From positions 49,075,090 to 49,139,089 of the forward strand of contig CM070908.1 of assembly GCA_036417435.1 (NCBI GenBank): a DNA stretch of 64,000 nt. Reading direction: 5' to 3'. The notes beneath the pieces were generated by a model. The model saw only the letters and a list, made by a program, of their open reading frames with translations, made no database searches and was not told the DNA's origin. A program made the translations under genes and the position numbers. Source of the stretch: Inia geoffrensis (Eukaryota; Chordata; Mammalia; Artiodactyla; Iniidae). Shown here one piece after another: positions 1-11,744 of this stretch (the first letter of the stretch is position 1; every line of letters begins with the position of its first letter).

Positions 1-165
1 AGACCTGGCAAAGGCCAAAAGCTGTAGAAGAGCATGGTGTATTCTGATGGCTTAAAAGTTCAGTGCTTGCATGTATGAAAACAGGAAGTGGTATAACCTG
101 AAATGCAAGCTCAAGTCTTATTTGGAAGGTTTTTTTGTAAAAGCTTGAGTAAAGAAACTATTACA

Positions 166-378
166 GGGCTTCCCTGGTGGCGCAGTGGTTGGGAGTCTGC
201 CTGCCGATGCAGGGGACGCGGGTTCGTGCCCCGGTCCGGGAAGATCCCACATGCCACGGAGCGGCTGGGCCCGTGAGCCATGGCCGCTGAGCCTATGCAT
301 CCGGAGCCTGTGCTCTGCAATGGGAGAGGCCACAACAGTGAGAGGCCCGCATACCGCAAAAAAAAAAAAAAAAAAAAA
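166..378 (+). mobile_element. CHR-type tRNA-derived SINE, intact, with TSD
   Basis: The head resembles a tRNA, with an A-box-like tggcgcagtgg and a B-box-like ggttcgtgcc, the internal RNA polymerase III promoter of these elements. A GC-rich body follows, then a pure A tail of about 20. The flanks are perfect 15-bp direct repeats aaagaaactattaca (151-165 and about 379-393), so both ends are fixed. L1 enzymes mobilise such SINEs. The intact tail and perfect TSD point to a fairly young, cetacean-lineage insertion. Confidence 0.93.
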
Positions 379-1007
379 AAAGAAACTATTACAATGGCAG
401 TGGGGACCAAAGAGATATATAGGTAGAGGAAAATAATGTGGTCAGAGCTATCATTTGTAAAGTCAGTTCTAGCAAAAGAATTGGGGATGAGAGAAGATGA
501 GGACAGCTAGATGCAGGAGCACAGGAGGATGGATCCTTTCCCTTGCATTCATCTCCTAGCAACAGAAAACATGGCTGAACAGGGATGTAAGCTGTGTTTC
601 TCCACAGCGTATGGTGAAGGCTGAGGGAAGATGGGAACCCAGAGACAATATGGAGACTCCATCATTAGGAACCTGTCCTTGGCTTGTGACTCTTATCTTC
701 AAGCCTTTCGCCTGTGGTTGCAGACCTCCCCCCTTCCACTTTATCAGTATATTTGCATTTCAGACAGGAAGAATGACAGGGCTGAAGGGCAAAGGATAAG
801 TGACAGCTGAGTGTGTCTTTGTTCAAGAGCTTTCCCTTATGTGTCATTGGCCCCAGACTGTAACACAGTCATGGGTGCAGGATACTCAGGTGAGGCTGGA
901 AATTGTAGTTCTATAGCTAGGCACATTGCCAGCCATTGATAAATACAGTGCTGGTAGGAAGAGAATTCTTTCAGAGTGGATATTACAGTTGTCTCTGTGA
1001 GGGTTTT

Positions 1008-1616
1008 TTTTTTAATATGTTCTCTTTATACCCACTTTGTTGAGACCTTTTTTTTTTTATCATAAGCGGATGTTGAATTTTGTCAAAAGCTTTTTCTGCA
1101 TTTATTGAGATGGTCATATGATTTTTATTTTTCAGTTTGTTAATGTAGTGTATCACATTGATTTGCAGATTTGACCATTGTGTATGATTATTTTAATGTA
1201 TTGTTGAATTTGGTTTCTAATCTCAATATTTTGTTGAGGAATTTTGCATCATATTCATCAGTGATATTGGCCTTTATTTTTCTTTTTCTGTGATGTCCTT
1301 GTCTAGTTTTTTTTTTTAAGATTTTTTTTTTTTTTGGATGTGGACCATTTTTAAAGTTTTTATTGAATTTGTTGCAATATTGCTTCTGCTTTATGTTTCG
1401 ATTTTTTGGCCCCGAGGCATGTGGGATCTTAGCTCCCTCCCTGATCAGGGATTGAACCTGCAACACCCTGCATTGGAAGGTGAAGTGTTAGCCACTGGAC
1501 CTCCAAGGAAGTCCCCTTTGTCTAGTTTTGATATTAGGGTTGCTGCTGGCCTCATAGAATAAGTTCAGAAGCATTCATTCCTCTTCAGTTTTTTGAAATA
1601 ATTTGAGAAGGACGGG
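1008..1616 (-). mobile_element. L1 fragment (ORF2 reverse-transcriptase region), split by a SINE
   Basis: The minus strand reads as L1 ORF2 from the reverse-transcriptase core: the + strand carries the familiar complement around gtcaaaagctttttctgc and ttgttgaatttggttt. The L1 is interrupted at about 1310-1517 by a SINE and resumes with the complement of the next ORF2 part up to about 1616. Many stops and indels; no TSD found. Inactive. Confidence 0.85.
1311..1517 (-). mobile_element. CHR-related SINE inserted in the L1
   Basis: The + strand shows the reverse complement of a tRNA-derived SINE: a T-rich stretch, then ggcatgtgggatcttagctc, gggattgaacctgc (complement of the B box), and the head complement ending ggaagtcccc. 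Flanking copies of ttgtctagtttt (about 1299-1310 and 1518-1529) are a 12-bp TSD made from the L1 sequence, so the SINE is younger than the L1. It has several substitutions from the family pattern. Confidence 0.85.
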
Positions 1617-2439
1617 TGAGGAGCTTTGGGAATAGAAAAGGTTAAGTGGAGACATTTTATGGGTGAGAATCCAGAAGACCCAGGTACTAATAAGATGAGG
1701 CAGGCTGGGGACCGGAAGGCATCAAGGAAGATGCTGTAGTTTCTGACTTTGGCAACTGGGTCAGTAATAATGGTTTTACCTGAGATGGAGAGAATAAAGA
1801 AAGATTAGTTTTATGGACAAAGTAATACATGTGATTCAGATATATTGAGTTGGATATAGCACTGGGACATCTCGTGAAAAATTTGGTAAGTTGCTGTAAA
1901 TGGACCTAAAGTTCAGGAGATGATGAGATGCGTGTCAGGTCATCTAAACCACAGCAGCTGATTAAATCACCTAAGCAGACTGAATGGGATGGCAGATAGC
2001 ACAAGACCAAAGGAGAGGAACTCTTTAAGGGCAAGCAGAAAAAGTCAGGGAAACAGACAGGGTGTAATGCCATAAAAGCGAAGAACAGCATTTCTAAAAA
2101 GAGATGCTCAGCAGTGTTGAGTACCTTGAAGATGCCAGACTGCAAAGAAGATATTGGGTCGGCAATTAGGCCATTATTAGTGTTCAACAAATGTTGAAAA
2201 AATAAGTATGTTAATACATACACTTCTTAACTTTGTATGTAGGTTGATTTCATATTCTTTCAGGGACTAGCCTTGTTTAGAGAAGAAATCACACAGAAGT
2301 CACGGCAGATCCCAAGTGGTGTTAGGGGATAAGAAACATCAAGGAAATATGGGCACCTTCCACAGTCAAGTTCAAGTGAAAACATTTAATTTTATACTTT
2401 ATTTCTCTCTTAGAACCCTACGTGCCCCAGTTTTTTTAA

Positions 2440-2524
2440 TTTATTAAAAAAAGAACATTTTTTAAAATTTATTTTTTATTGAAGTATAGTTGATTTACAA
2501 TGTGTTAATTACTGCTGTACAGTC

Positions 2525-2555
<31 letters not shown>

Positions 2556-3436
2556 TACATATATATACTTTATTTTTCATATTCTTTTCCATTATGGTTT
2601 TTCACAGGGTATTGAATATAGTTCCCTGTGCTCTACAGTAGGACCTTGTTGTTATCCATTCTATGTATACCAGTTTGCCTCTGCTAATCCCAAACTCCCA
2701 GTCCATCCCTCTCCCACCCCCCCCCTTCCTTAGCAACCACCAGTCTATTCTCTATGTCCCTGATTATGTTTCTGTTTTATCAATAGGTTCATTTGTGTCA
2801 TATTTTAGATTTCACATATAAATGATATCATATGGTATTTGTCTTTATCTTTCTGACTTACTTCACTTAGTATGATAATCTCTAGGTCCATCCATGTTGC
2901 TGCAAATGGCATTATTTCATTCTTTTTATGGCTGAATAATACTCCATTGTATATATGTACCACATCTTCTTTAATCCTTCATCTGTCAGTGGACATTTAG
3001 GTTGTTCCCATGTTTTGGCTGTTGTGAATAGCACTGCTCTGAGCATTGGGGTGCATGTATCTTTTTAATTAGCGTTTTGTCCAGGAGTGGGATTGCTGGG
3101 TCATATGGTAATTGTATTTTTAATTTTCTGAGGAAGCTCCATACTGTTTTCCACAGTGGCTGCACCAACTTACATTCCCACCAACAGTGTAGGAGCGTTC
3201 CCTTTTCTCCACACCCTCTCCAGCATTTGTTATTTGTAGACTTTTTAATGATGGGCATTCTGATTGGCATGAGGTGGAACCTCACTGTAGTTTTGATTTG
3301 CATTTCTCTAATAATTAGCAATGTTGAGCATCTTTTCATGAGCCTATCGGCCATCTGTATTTCTTCTTTGGAGAAATGTCTTTTTAGGTCTTCTGCCCAT
3401 TCTTTTGACTGGGTTTTTTTGTTGTTGTTGTTGAGT
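2440..3436 (-). mobile_element. 5'-truncated L1 (ORF2 C-terminus and 3' UTR)
   Basis: Read on the minus strand this is the end of L1 ORF2 followed by the 3' UTR. An open frame at 2986-3354 (-) carries the C-terminal ORF2 segment ([14 protein letters not shown] and [19 protein letters not shown]). The 3' UTR complement (gaagtatagttgatttacaa) sits near 2480. A (TA)n lies at about 2526-2550 in the 3' UTR, and the 5' break falls near a (GTT)n at 3419-3432. Inactive. Confidence 0.9.
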
Positions 3437-4014
3437 TGAATGAGCTGCTAAACACCCATTTTTGCTGCTTTTGAAAACTGTGACTTGTAGAACATTTGGG
3501 GTAACTAAAAGGGCAGAAAGCAAGCCTGTCGTGCATAAGTCAAAGTAACTTGCAATGCTTACATTTTTAAATAGTGCTTGCCTCTTATCTCTTTCTGAAT
3601 GCAGGGCTTTTAATCCATGCATCCACGGTGTATGCTGAGTGACCATCCTGTGTCTGCCTGCACCAACATTATGGATGACTCAGTCAGACTCATTGTAGAT
3701 CATTTCTGAGAAATACTAGACACATGTCTACTTTTCTTACGTGGACCCACAGCCACTTAGAAATGAGTTCTTCTTTGAATTTTAAAGACAGAACAACCAT
3801 TGTCTTATGAGTTATCATACCATGGTATTGGGCACAATCTCATGCATCTCCTGGCTGTCAAACTGCTTATATCCATTTCTTGTTTTAGGCTATAAAGTAG
3901 CCACCTCCATGCATGGACACATGCAAGTAATGAAAATACCTCAGGAAAAATACAGGAAGATTCTGTTGTTAATAATGTGTATGACCTCTTCCATCGCAAG
4001 AGAAGGCCATGATT

Positions 4015-4221
4015 TTTTTTTTTTTTTTGCGGTATGCGGGCCTCTCACTGTTGTGGCCTGTCCCGCTGCGGAGCACAGGCTCCGGACACGCAGGCTCAGC
4101 GGCCATGGCTCATGGGCCTAGCCGCTCTGCGGCATGTGGGATCTTTCCAGACCGGGGCTCAAACCCGTGTCCCCTGCCTCGGCAGGCAGACTCTCAACCA
4201 CTGCGCCACCAGGGAAGCCCA
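4015..4221 (-). mobile_element. CHR-type SINE, intact, with TSD
   Basis: This is the reverse complement of the element at 166-378: poly-T at 4015-4028, then the complement of the 3' body, the B-box complement, and the head complement ending ccaccagggaagccc. A 14-bp direct repeat agaaggccatgatt flanks it (4001-4014 and 4222-4235). Several overlapping open frames here are only SINE sequence. Confidence 0.93.
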
Positions 4222-5194
4222 AGAAGGCCATGATTAAAGATGTATCCTTTAACAGAGATGAGTATGAAAACATTTATTGTTTTCAGGGGCAACTCTCTTT
4301 TCACCTTAGCAGGATATGTCTAAAGTTTAAGTGACCATTTTCATCTCATCAACATACTTCATACCACTTGGTTTGTTCATCTTTCAAAATCAGTAAGAGT
4401 TTGTAAGCTCATTCACAGTTCGTAATTCGCTGAAGGCAGGGGTCCACTTATACATTGTGTGTTACAAGGTGGAAAAGATGACATTTTAATTTGGTGTCTC
4501 AACTAATAAAGTATTCGGTTCTTCCTTAAGGAATTTATTATGATATTTACAAACACACAAACCAAACAGAGAATGTTAGGGGTACCTAACCTATGTGAGC
4601 AAGGTTGATGGGGGACTGGGGTAGAGAGGTGGGAATGGAGAGGTTGCCTTACATACGCCTTACCTATATTTGTATGTTCCCTAAATAATAGCCTAAACTG
4701 GCAGTGTTGTAGGGAAATTGCCATAGCTTTTATCGATAGTTGCAAAGTACATTGGTACAACGCTTCTAGAAAGCAATTTGTCCATAAGTTTCAGGCCCTT
4801 ATGTATATTACCTCATCATTTATACTACTGGGAACTAATCTTGGGACAGAAATTAATCCAAGAGAAGAAGAAAGTCACCTGAAAACTAAAAATGAGAAGT
4901 TATGAACGCTGAATAAGGCAAGGGCTTTGAGAATGGAGAAGATGTAAGAGATTCAGGAAGTGTTAGAAGGTCATTTTGACCTAGTCAGGTGATGGAGGGG
5001 ATGAGTGGAGGGTAGGAAGGTGAAGAAGAAGAGAGCCTAGAATGACCTTGGAGGTTTCAGACTCAGTCAGCTGTCTTAGCTCACTCATTTAGAAACAAAA
5101 TACAAAAGCAGAAAAACATACTAGAAGGGTTACCCAGAGTTTGCATTGAGTACTGTTGCGTTTGAAAGGTCTGTGTGACAAAGATGCTGAGTAG

Positions 5195-5225
5195 ACATAA
5201 ACAAACAAACAAACAAACAAAAAAC
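5195..5225. repeat. (CAAA)n microsatellite
   Basis: About five tandem CAAA units followed by an A run. This could be the decayed tail of an old SINE, but no SINE body is recognisable beside it. Confidence 0.8.
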
Positions 5226-5781
5226 AGGTCTGGGATTAGAAGATATCCAGGCTAGAGACATAGATTTGGAAGTCATAAGTGGTCATTGGGAAGCAACCCA
5301 ACAAAGAAGTAAAAATATATTTAGAGTGTGATACTAATACATAGTAATCATTGTGAGGACTGTGTTGCTTCTTGGGAAAATTCTCATAACATTAAGTAAA
5401 AAATGAGAATGAAATACATCACTGCCATGATTATAGTTTATATGCATAAGGACAAGGACTAGATGGAGATAAAAAATGAAAATATTGTAATTTGAATGGG
5501 TGGTAGGATGATGAAAATGCTTTCTTTCATTTGCTGTTAATACTATTTTTACTATATTTGTGCAACAAGAGTAACTTGAAAGCATTCATACATTTAACCT
5601 GCACGTTGCTGTAGAGTTATGAAGTTGAGGAATGTTCTTAGAAGCTAGTGATTTTTAAATCTTTGTATTTAATAAAGTAAAAGTTTAGATGGACAGACAG
5701 AGCATATCTGAAACAAATAGAAATGGAACACCATTACTTGAAGCTTTGTGGAGAATCTATATGCCTTTTTCTTCCCAGCTT

Positions 5782-5821
5782 CCCGTCCCCCCCGCATCCC
5801 GTCCCCGCCGCACCCCGTCCC
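5782..5821 (-). repeat. C-run cluster; possible G-quadruplex on the minus strand
   Basis: Six C runs of 3 to 7 occur within 40 bp (5782-5784, 5787-5793, 5798-5800, 5803-5806, 5813-5816, 5819-5821) with spacers of 2 to 6 bases. The minus strand therefore fits the G3+N1-7 quadruplex pattern with runs to spare. In the RBMS3 transcript this would be C-rich. Confidence 0.6.
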
Positions 5822-6266
5822 AAGCACTTCCCTTATCCCTTAGGTGAGGACCACAGTTGGAAAACCACTCAGTCTATGCTTTTCTCCTCAGATGACGGTG
5901 TGAAACTCAGAGGTCAACCAACAGAACTCAAATCAAATCAGTTGAACTGTGAGGCTGGCAGTTTTTTGGCCCTTTGGTTTCTATCTGAAAATTTCCTCCT
6001 TTGCCTTCACACTTTCTGTCAGCTAGATCAGTTAGGATGGGTTTATGGGGTAGATTTTACTGCTGCAATCCCAAACTTGGACCTAATTTATCCCCCCAAA
6101 TGCTATCAAACTCCTGTATTGTTATTACAATGGAAGTTTTACAATGCATTCTAAGGTATGTTTTTTTGTTGTTGTTGTTGTTCTTGTTTGTTGTTTTTTT
6201 TGTGTATTTGATAACTTTTTCTGTGATTTATTGAATGAATGGCCAAAAGTTTGACCCTTCTGTTCT

Positions 6267-6582
6267 TTTTTTTTTAATTGAAGTGTAGTTGATTTACAAT
6301 GTTGTGTTAATTTCTGCTGCATAGCAGAGTGATTCAGTTATACATATATATACATTATTTTTTATATTCTTTTCTCCTATGGTTTATCACAGGATATTGA
6401 ATATAGTCCCCTGTGCTGTACAGTAGTGGGACCTTGTTAGTTATCCATTCTATACATAATAGTTTGTATCTGCTCATCCCAAACTCCCAATTCATCTCTC
6501 CTTCCCCACCCCTCCCCCTTGGCAACACCAAGTCTGTCCTCTGGTTGTGGGTCCATTTCTGTTTCATAGATGGGTTCATTTG
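6267..6582 (-). mobile_element. L1 3' UTR insertion with 17-bp TSD
   Basis: A poly-T start is followed by the complement of the L1 3' UTR (aagtgtagttgatttacaat, then aatatagtcccctgtgctgt), ending near the ORF2/3' UTR border. Flanking repeats tttgacccttctgttct (6250-6266) and tttgacccgtctgttct (6583-6599) match at 16 of 17 bases. This is a complete, heavily 5'-truncated L1 insertion. Confidence 0.92.
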
Positions 6583-6603
6583 TTTGACCCGTCTGTTCTA
6601 ATC

Positions 6604-6812
6604 AGAGTTGCCAGATAAAATATAGCAGCTCCAGCTAAATTTGAATTTCAAATAACCAACAAATACATTTTAATATAAATATGTTTAGTATATGCATTTT
6701 TTTAGTATATGCATTTTTAGTATGTGTCCCATATAATTTTTCACTCTTTATCTGAAATTCAAATTGAATTGGACATCGTGGTGTTTTCTTTGCTAAATCT
6801 GGCAGCTTAGTC
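6604..6812. mobile_element. Palindromic MITE-like DNA transposon
   Basis: The ends are inverted copies, agttgccagataaaata on the left and taaatctggcagct on the right. Internal arms taaatttgaatttcaaata and tatctgaaattcaaattgaa are also inverted, giving a largely self-complementary element of about 200 bp. It matches a common ancient non-autonomous mammalian DNA transposon (gttgccagataaaat ends); I do not assign the exact family. Confidence 0.7.
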
Positions 6813-6819
6813 TCAATAT

Positions 6820-7155
6820 TAAGACGGTACTTTCATTCTAATGTGGAGACCTAGTGGCAACAGCCACTGGCCAGATGTGACACCTGAGCCCTTGAAATGT
6901 GGCTCGCCCACATTGAGATATGCTGTGAGTATAAAATACACACTAGGTTGTGAAGACCTAGCGTTAAAAAAGAATGAAAGTACTTCATTAATAATTTCAA
7001 TATTGATTAAATGTGGAGATACCATTTTGGATAGGTTGGGTTCAATAAAATATATTAAAATTAATTTCACCTGCTTCTTTTAATAATGTGGCTACTAGAA
7101 AGTTTACAATTACACTTGTGACATACATTAGATTTCAGTTGGGCAGTACTGATTT
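6820..7155. mobile_element. Ancient MER/hAT-type non-autonomous DNA transposon
   Basis: Recognised by recalled consensus phrases: cttgaaatgtggct near 6893, cattaataatttcaatattgatt, gttcaataaaatatattaaa, aatgtggctactagaaa, and a right end gggcagtactg. Such elements were spread by hAT transposase and carry no gene. The left boundary is uncertain and the exact family is not assigned. Confidence 0.6.
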
Positions 7156-7614
7156 TCTAGGCCTGGAGGAAATTCTGGTTTTTAGCTGTTTTGCAGAAGA
7201 TATTTCCAAGAAGCCAGATAAATGCTATCAGCAGAGTAGGCTGAATGAAAGTAGTACAAGGTTTATGCAAAACACACGTAGCCAAAGTCAAGTGAGAAAA
7301 ATGGGAATATATCTTCATGTTGGTGAAAGTAGTTGGACTTGATAAACAGTCCATGTCAGTGGATGCATATGTACTCTGCACAAATTAATAGAAAGGGTGT
7401 TACCCTTTATTGCTGTTTCTCAGCAAAACACTGAAAGTGCTGATTTCTCTGTAACTTCAATGATACAATGCAGTCTTTCCCCAGGGAGTTCACTATAACT
7501 CATTGGTGTTTAATTCTATCCAGTGAAGTTAGAGACTCATAACACAGACATCAAAATTTGGAAGGAATCGCAAGGTATTACCTACTGAGGTCAAGGTTCA
7601 TGTCAAAACTAATA

Positions 7615-7975
7615 TTAACTGTTCCATCTGCCTGCAACGTACTTTGCAGAGAGCCCCTGGGTCAGTCCTTACTGTGTTAGGTCTCTGCTAAAATGTCATC
7701 TGTTCAAGAAGGCCTCCCTCCCATGACAGTATTATCTGAGATGGAGATGTACCCTTTCACTTTCTCGTGCTTACACACTTTATTTTGTTTGTAACACTGG
7801 GATTCTATTTTATTTCATCCCATCCCTCATAGTACTGAAGATTTAAAATTGTTTTAAGTAGTGTATATTACTTTCTGTCCTCCCAACTAGCATAAAGCTT
7901 CATGATGGCAAAATTGTTTACTGCAGTATCCGCAGAACCTAGAATAGTGCCTGGGTCATAAGTAGGGGGGCTCTG
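7615..7975 (+). mobile_element. L2 LINE 3' fragment
   Basis: It follows the L2 3'-end pattern in order: tgttccatctgcctgcaacg, aggtctctgctaaaatgtca, gaaggcctccctcc, aactagcataaagcttcatgatgg, and gaacctagaatagtgcctgg. L2 is an ancient LINE, fixed before the eutherian radiation. Confidence 0.75.
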
Positions 7976-8349
7976 ATCCTTTGGCTTTCTGATATTTCCT
8001 AGTACATCTATATCTTCTTGTTCCTTGTTATTTAATGACTTGTTGATATGTCAAAAACCAAGTTTGAATTGGTCTTCCGCACTTTGGAAGTCAGCACAAC
8101 AGCTCCTGGATCTCTGCTCCCTCACTTCCTCCTACACTGAGTCAGGCGCATAATAGCTGCCAAGAATACAGTAGAATTCGTGGAGCCAGAGCTCCACCCC
8201 TCAGCAAGCTTGCTTCCTGGGAACAATCTCAATCTCAATGGTTTTAAGCTTCCTTTTTGAACTGAAGTGCCAGAAAATTGAGTTCATGATGTATCGATCT
8301 ATGCTGACAAATTTGTTTGCTAATTTTTGATGGAATCAACAAAATATGG

Positions 8350-8515
8350 GTCACTTATCTGCACGGGGGTGGCCAGTTCTCAGCTCTTCCTGTGGATGAA
8401 CTCAGTTATCCTCACTGTAACACCAGTGCTATTCTTACCCTCATTTTTTCAGATGAGGACACTGAGGCAAGGAAAGGCACACAGTCAGTGAGACAGGCTG
8501 GTGCCTCCAGGATGT
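8350..8515 (+). mobile_element. MIR-like SINE relic
   Basis: The core phrase ttcagatgaggacactgaggcaaggaaaggc matches the MIR core (acagatgaggaaactgaggc), preceded by a weak accctcattt. Old and diverged. Confidence 0.55.
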
Positions 8516-8929
8516 TTTAACAACCCGATACCTAGGGTCGATGCAGCTAACCAAAATAAAACTACTGTTGACCTCTCCCGTGAAGTTTAAGATCCCAAGT
8601 TGTTTCTTCTGGTTTGGGCACGACGTTAGTTTGGAATGCTCTTCATCTCCATCTTAGCGTAACCCAGTCTTACCCATTTTACAAGACTAAGCATACTGTA
8701 AAATCTGGGCCAGTCAGGAAAACGGCCATGCCTCTAGGCTGTTCAGAAAGAGGGACTGTTTGCATAGAGATGGAAGAGCCAAGAAGCTGAACACAGCCTA
8801 CAGGGAAACCCAGAGGTGAAGACAACAGGGAACTCTGCCTGTTGCCCAGGTCTGGGGGGAGAGAGGGGGAAGCTGGTGTTACCATAACCAGAAATCGGGC
8901 CATCCAGTGAAAACTAGGACCACAGAAGT

Positions 8930-9160
8930 GTTACCTGGTGGGAGCTGAGCCAGGAGGAGACACCGTAGCAGCAATATATCGTATTCTCCTCTGCTGCCTG
9001 TTCTTCTGTCAGGGCCTCCCATTGGCCAAGCCTACCGGAACGTAGTTGGCAAAGGAGCCTGGGAAGTGTAGTTTCCAAGGATATAGAGCAGAAGGATAAT
9101 CTGCCGGCCGACAGGCAATTGACCCGGACACATTAGGTGCCCTCTGACGTCAGAGCTCCC
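8930..9160. repeat. Unassigned interspersed-repeat-like block
   Basis: The phrases gggcctcccattggccaagcc and ggagcctgggaagtgtagttt look like a dispersed ancient repeat that I remember but cannot assign with confidence. No coding sequence is seen. It is more GC-rich than its surroundings. Confidence 0.3.
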
Positions 9161-9279
9161 ATGGCCCAATAAGGTAATAAGGTAATAAACCTTTCCTCTT
9201 TTGTGGTAGAGGCATAATAGATGTTAGCTTAGTACAGCACTGTTGTACACTGTTGTACTATTATGTATTATTATGTACA

Positions 9280-9575
9280 GCACTGTTGTTAAGTGCTGTT
9301 CACACAGCAACTCCGCTCTGCCCTCAAAAGAGCCTTATAGAGTAAGTTAACCATTATCCCCATTTTCCAGGTGGGGAAACTGAGGCATAGTAACTCCCCA
9401 GCATTGCATAGTAAGTGACAGAACCTGGATTCCATTCCAGGCTGTCCAGCTCAAAGTTCATTCTCTTAACACCTCACTCCTCTGCCTCTCAAGGTTCCTG
9501 CTGTTCTAGTTCCTGAGCATCTAGTGCAGGGCTCTGCATGAAGCAGGGACTCATTAAATACTCATTTGAAAAATA
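9280..9575 (+). mobile_element. MIR SINE followed by an L2-like tail
   Basis: 9280-9485 follows the MIR pattern: ttatccccattttccagg, ggggaaactgaggcatag, gtgacagaacctggattccattccaggctgtccagctc. Directly after, ctagtgcagggctctgcatgaag and ggactcattaaatactcatttg resemble an L2 3' end. A small direct repeat (aataaggtaataaggtaataa) precedes the block near 9169-9189. Confidence 0.7.
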
Positions 9576-9904
9576 ATTTCCTGATTTTACTACTACATAG
9601 TAATCACTTAGAGTCTTAACTTTTATAATCACATGGGTTGGTTTGTTTTTCACATTGTTATTTCCTTTGTTTTTTACATTTCAGTAGTCTCATCTCCCAT
9701 AGTCTAACTGTCCTGTGCTTTTTCATCTCCACAATTGCATGTCATTTTCTGGAAAGCAAATTCCTGGGGTCAGATATCCAGAGATATCTTCTTTAGAGTT
9801 CTCCAGTGTTATAAACCACATTCTTGGGAACATAATCAGTTTGATTCCTGAAAAGTGAACTCTGATGAGGCATAATTCTTACAACAGCTGCCTTCTGTTT
9901 ATCA

Positions 9905-10170
9905 GTCTGCCATTGCTGACTTACTGTACTTAAGAAACTTTACATACATGATCGTCTTTAATGCACATGGCAACCCTATGAGCATTCTGATAAAGTTTTC
10001 CAGTGCCTTTATTTTGCATCCTTATTTGTTACCTATCCTTTTTCCACTATAATCATGTCCAGTTTCAATATGAGGACATTTCAAGATGAGGAAGCTCAGA
10101 CTCATGGGTCACACCCAGTTAGCAGCAGAAAGGGGATTTGAACCGTATCCGTCCAGTACAGAACTAAAGG
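9905..10170 (+). mobile_element. MIR SINE relic
   Basis: Parts in order are tttacatacatgatcgtctttaatgc, aaccctatgagc, then ttcaagatgaggaagctcagac and gcagaaaggggatttgaacc, as in MIR. A non-MIR stretch at about 9990-10075 splits it. Confidence 0.6.
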
Positions 10171-10340
10171 TTTCAGTGATGACACACAATCCCATACAAA
10201 ATGAAAGCACACAGAGATGAAGGGGTTGAAGGAAATGCAGATGCTCCTTCTGATGCCTGAGGAATGTGGATGCACCTTTAGAAAGCACATGCTGTACACT
10301 GATTTCACAAAATATCTAGGCCTGGAAAAGATGGCCTTTA

Positions 10341-10735
10341 CTTTTTTTTTTTAAGGGAATTTCTTTTTCACTTTTAAAAAACAATTTTAACTTAAAAAAA
10401 AAATGGGGGAAGGCTTCCCTGGTGGCACAGTGGTTGAGAGTCCGCCTGCCAATTCAGGGGATATGGGTTCGTGCCCCGGTCTGGGAAGATCCCACATGCC
10501 GCGGAGCTGCTGGGCCCGTGAGCCATGGCCACTGAGCCTGTGTGTCCGGAGCCTGTGCTGTGCAACGGGAGAGGCCACGACAGTGAGATGCCCGCGTACC
10601 GCTAAAAAGAAAAAAAAGCTTTTTTTGGCCGTGCAGTGTGGCATGCGGGATCTTAGTTCCCCAACCAGGGATTGAACCTGTGACCCCTGTGGTGGAAGCA
10701 CAGAGCCGTAACCACTGGACCACCAGGGAAGTCCC
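10341..10735. mobile_element. Composite of two CHR SINEs arranged tail to tail
   Basis: A + strand CHR SINE (about 10412-10617: tggcacagtgg head, ggttcgtgcc B box, A-rich tail) meets a minus-strand CHR-related SINE (about 10618-10735: tttttttggcc, then gggattgaacctgtg, ending ccagggaagtccc). Their A and T tails abut as aaaaaaaagcttttttt. The T-rich stretch at 10341-10411 may be the displaced tail of the minus copy. The outer repeats cctttactttt (near 10335) and cctttacttct (near 10737) look like the TSD of the whole block, so one SINE may have inserted into the other. Confidence 0.75.
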
Positions 10736-11744
10736 AGCCTTTACTTCTTAAGAATGACCTCTTGTGACCACCAGCCACATAAGAAAGTACCTGAAGAATG
10801 GATTTCTTTTAGTGAGCAAAACCTAAATAAGCATCTGTTTTAATAATTGGCAAGTCCTTTAATTGAGGCATTCACATCCTTGTCTTTCTTCTGGCCTTTC
10901 TTCCAGTTGGATTTCTGTGTATGACTATTATGGGGAACTGTGACTTTAAAAATATATTTTACAAAGCCCACAGTTAGCCTGTGAGCACATTTTTATTCTG
11001 ACTCTGGCTGCAGGAACTGAGTTTGACTAGGTTCTGAATCCAAAGAAAATCCAGAGAGGCATTCCTAAACTTGGACCTTTTGTCCAGGCTCACTTCCTAT
11101 TGACCCCATGACAGCCCTTCCGCTGGCCCGCGGTCAAGCTGTCCGCACAGAATAGGGAGCAGTGTTCTCAAGGGCAGCAAGATCATCCAGCTGATAAAAA
11201 GGAGCATGAGATGCAACCAAAATGCCAATTCTCTTTCCTTTCTGGGTTTGCTTGAGTCCAAAGGTCAAAAGGAAGACAGAGCAGTGCAGTGTGTTGGTTG
11301 GTAGTTCCACGCTCATGAGGGCTCAGTAATGCAATCCGTTCCCATGCCCATCTCCTCAAGGAGTCCTTCAATCTCCCATCTTCATCCCCTAAACACCAGC
11401 TTGTGTGAACATGCTATTAGCTGGCAGGGTCCAGTTTCAATATTAGCAGTTCCATCCAGTTTCAAGGTCCTAACAGTTGTCTGTGCTGCGTATGAATCTG
11501 ACACTGCTGCCAATTTTCTTTGAAGGCATTTTAGTATCATCCCAGTGCTTATGTTATTATCTCTGGAAGTGTTGTTTTTCAGCTATTTTCTGCCTCTAGA
11601 AAGACAGGGTCGTTTAGCTATTTTATCAGTGAAATTTGAGCATGTAGTGTCGCTAACACTTGACTTGTGATTTTCTTGATTTCTTTTATGTCACTACCTG
11701 ACCAAGGAAACACAGTAGTTTCAGTGAGAAGGCACCTTAAGTAT

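Noticed and set aside
5723..6154. 143-residue open frame, among the longest outside L1
   Set aside because: No recognised motif, low-complexity P/H-rich part over the C-run cluster, no splice or Kozak support; consistent with chance.
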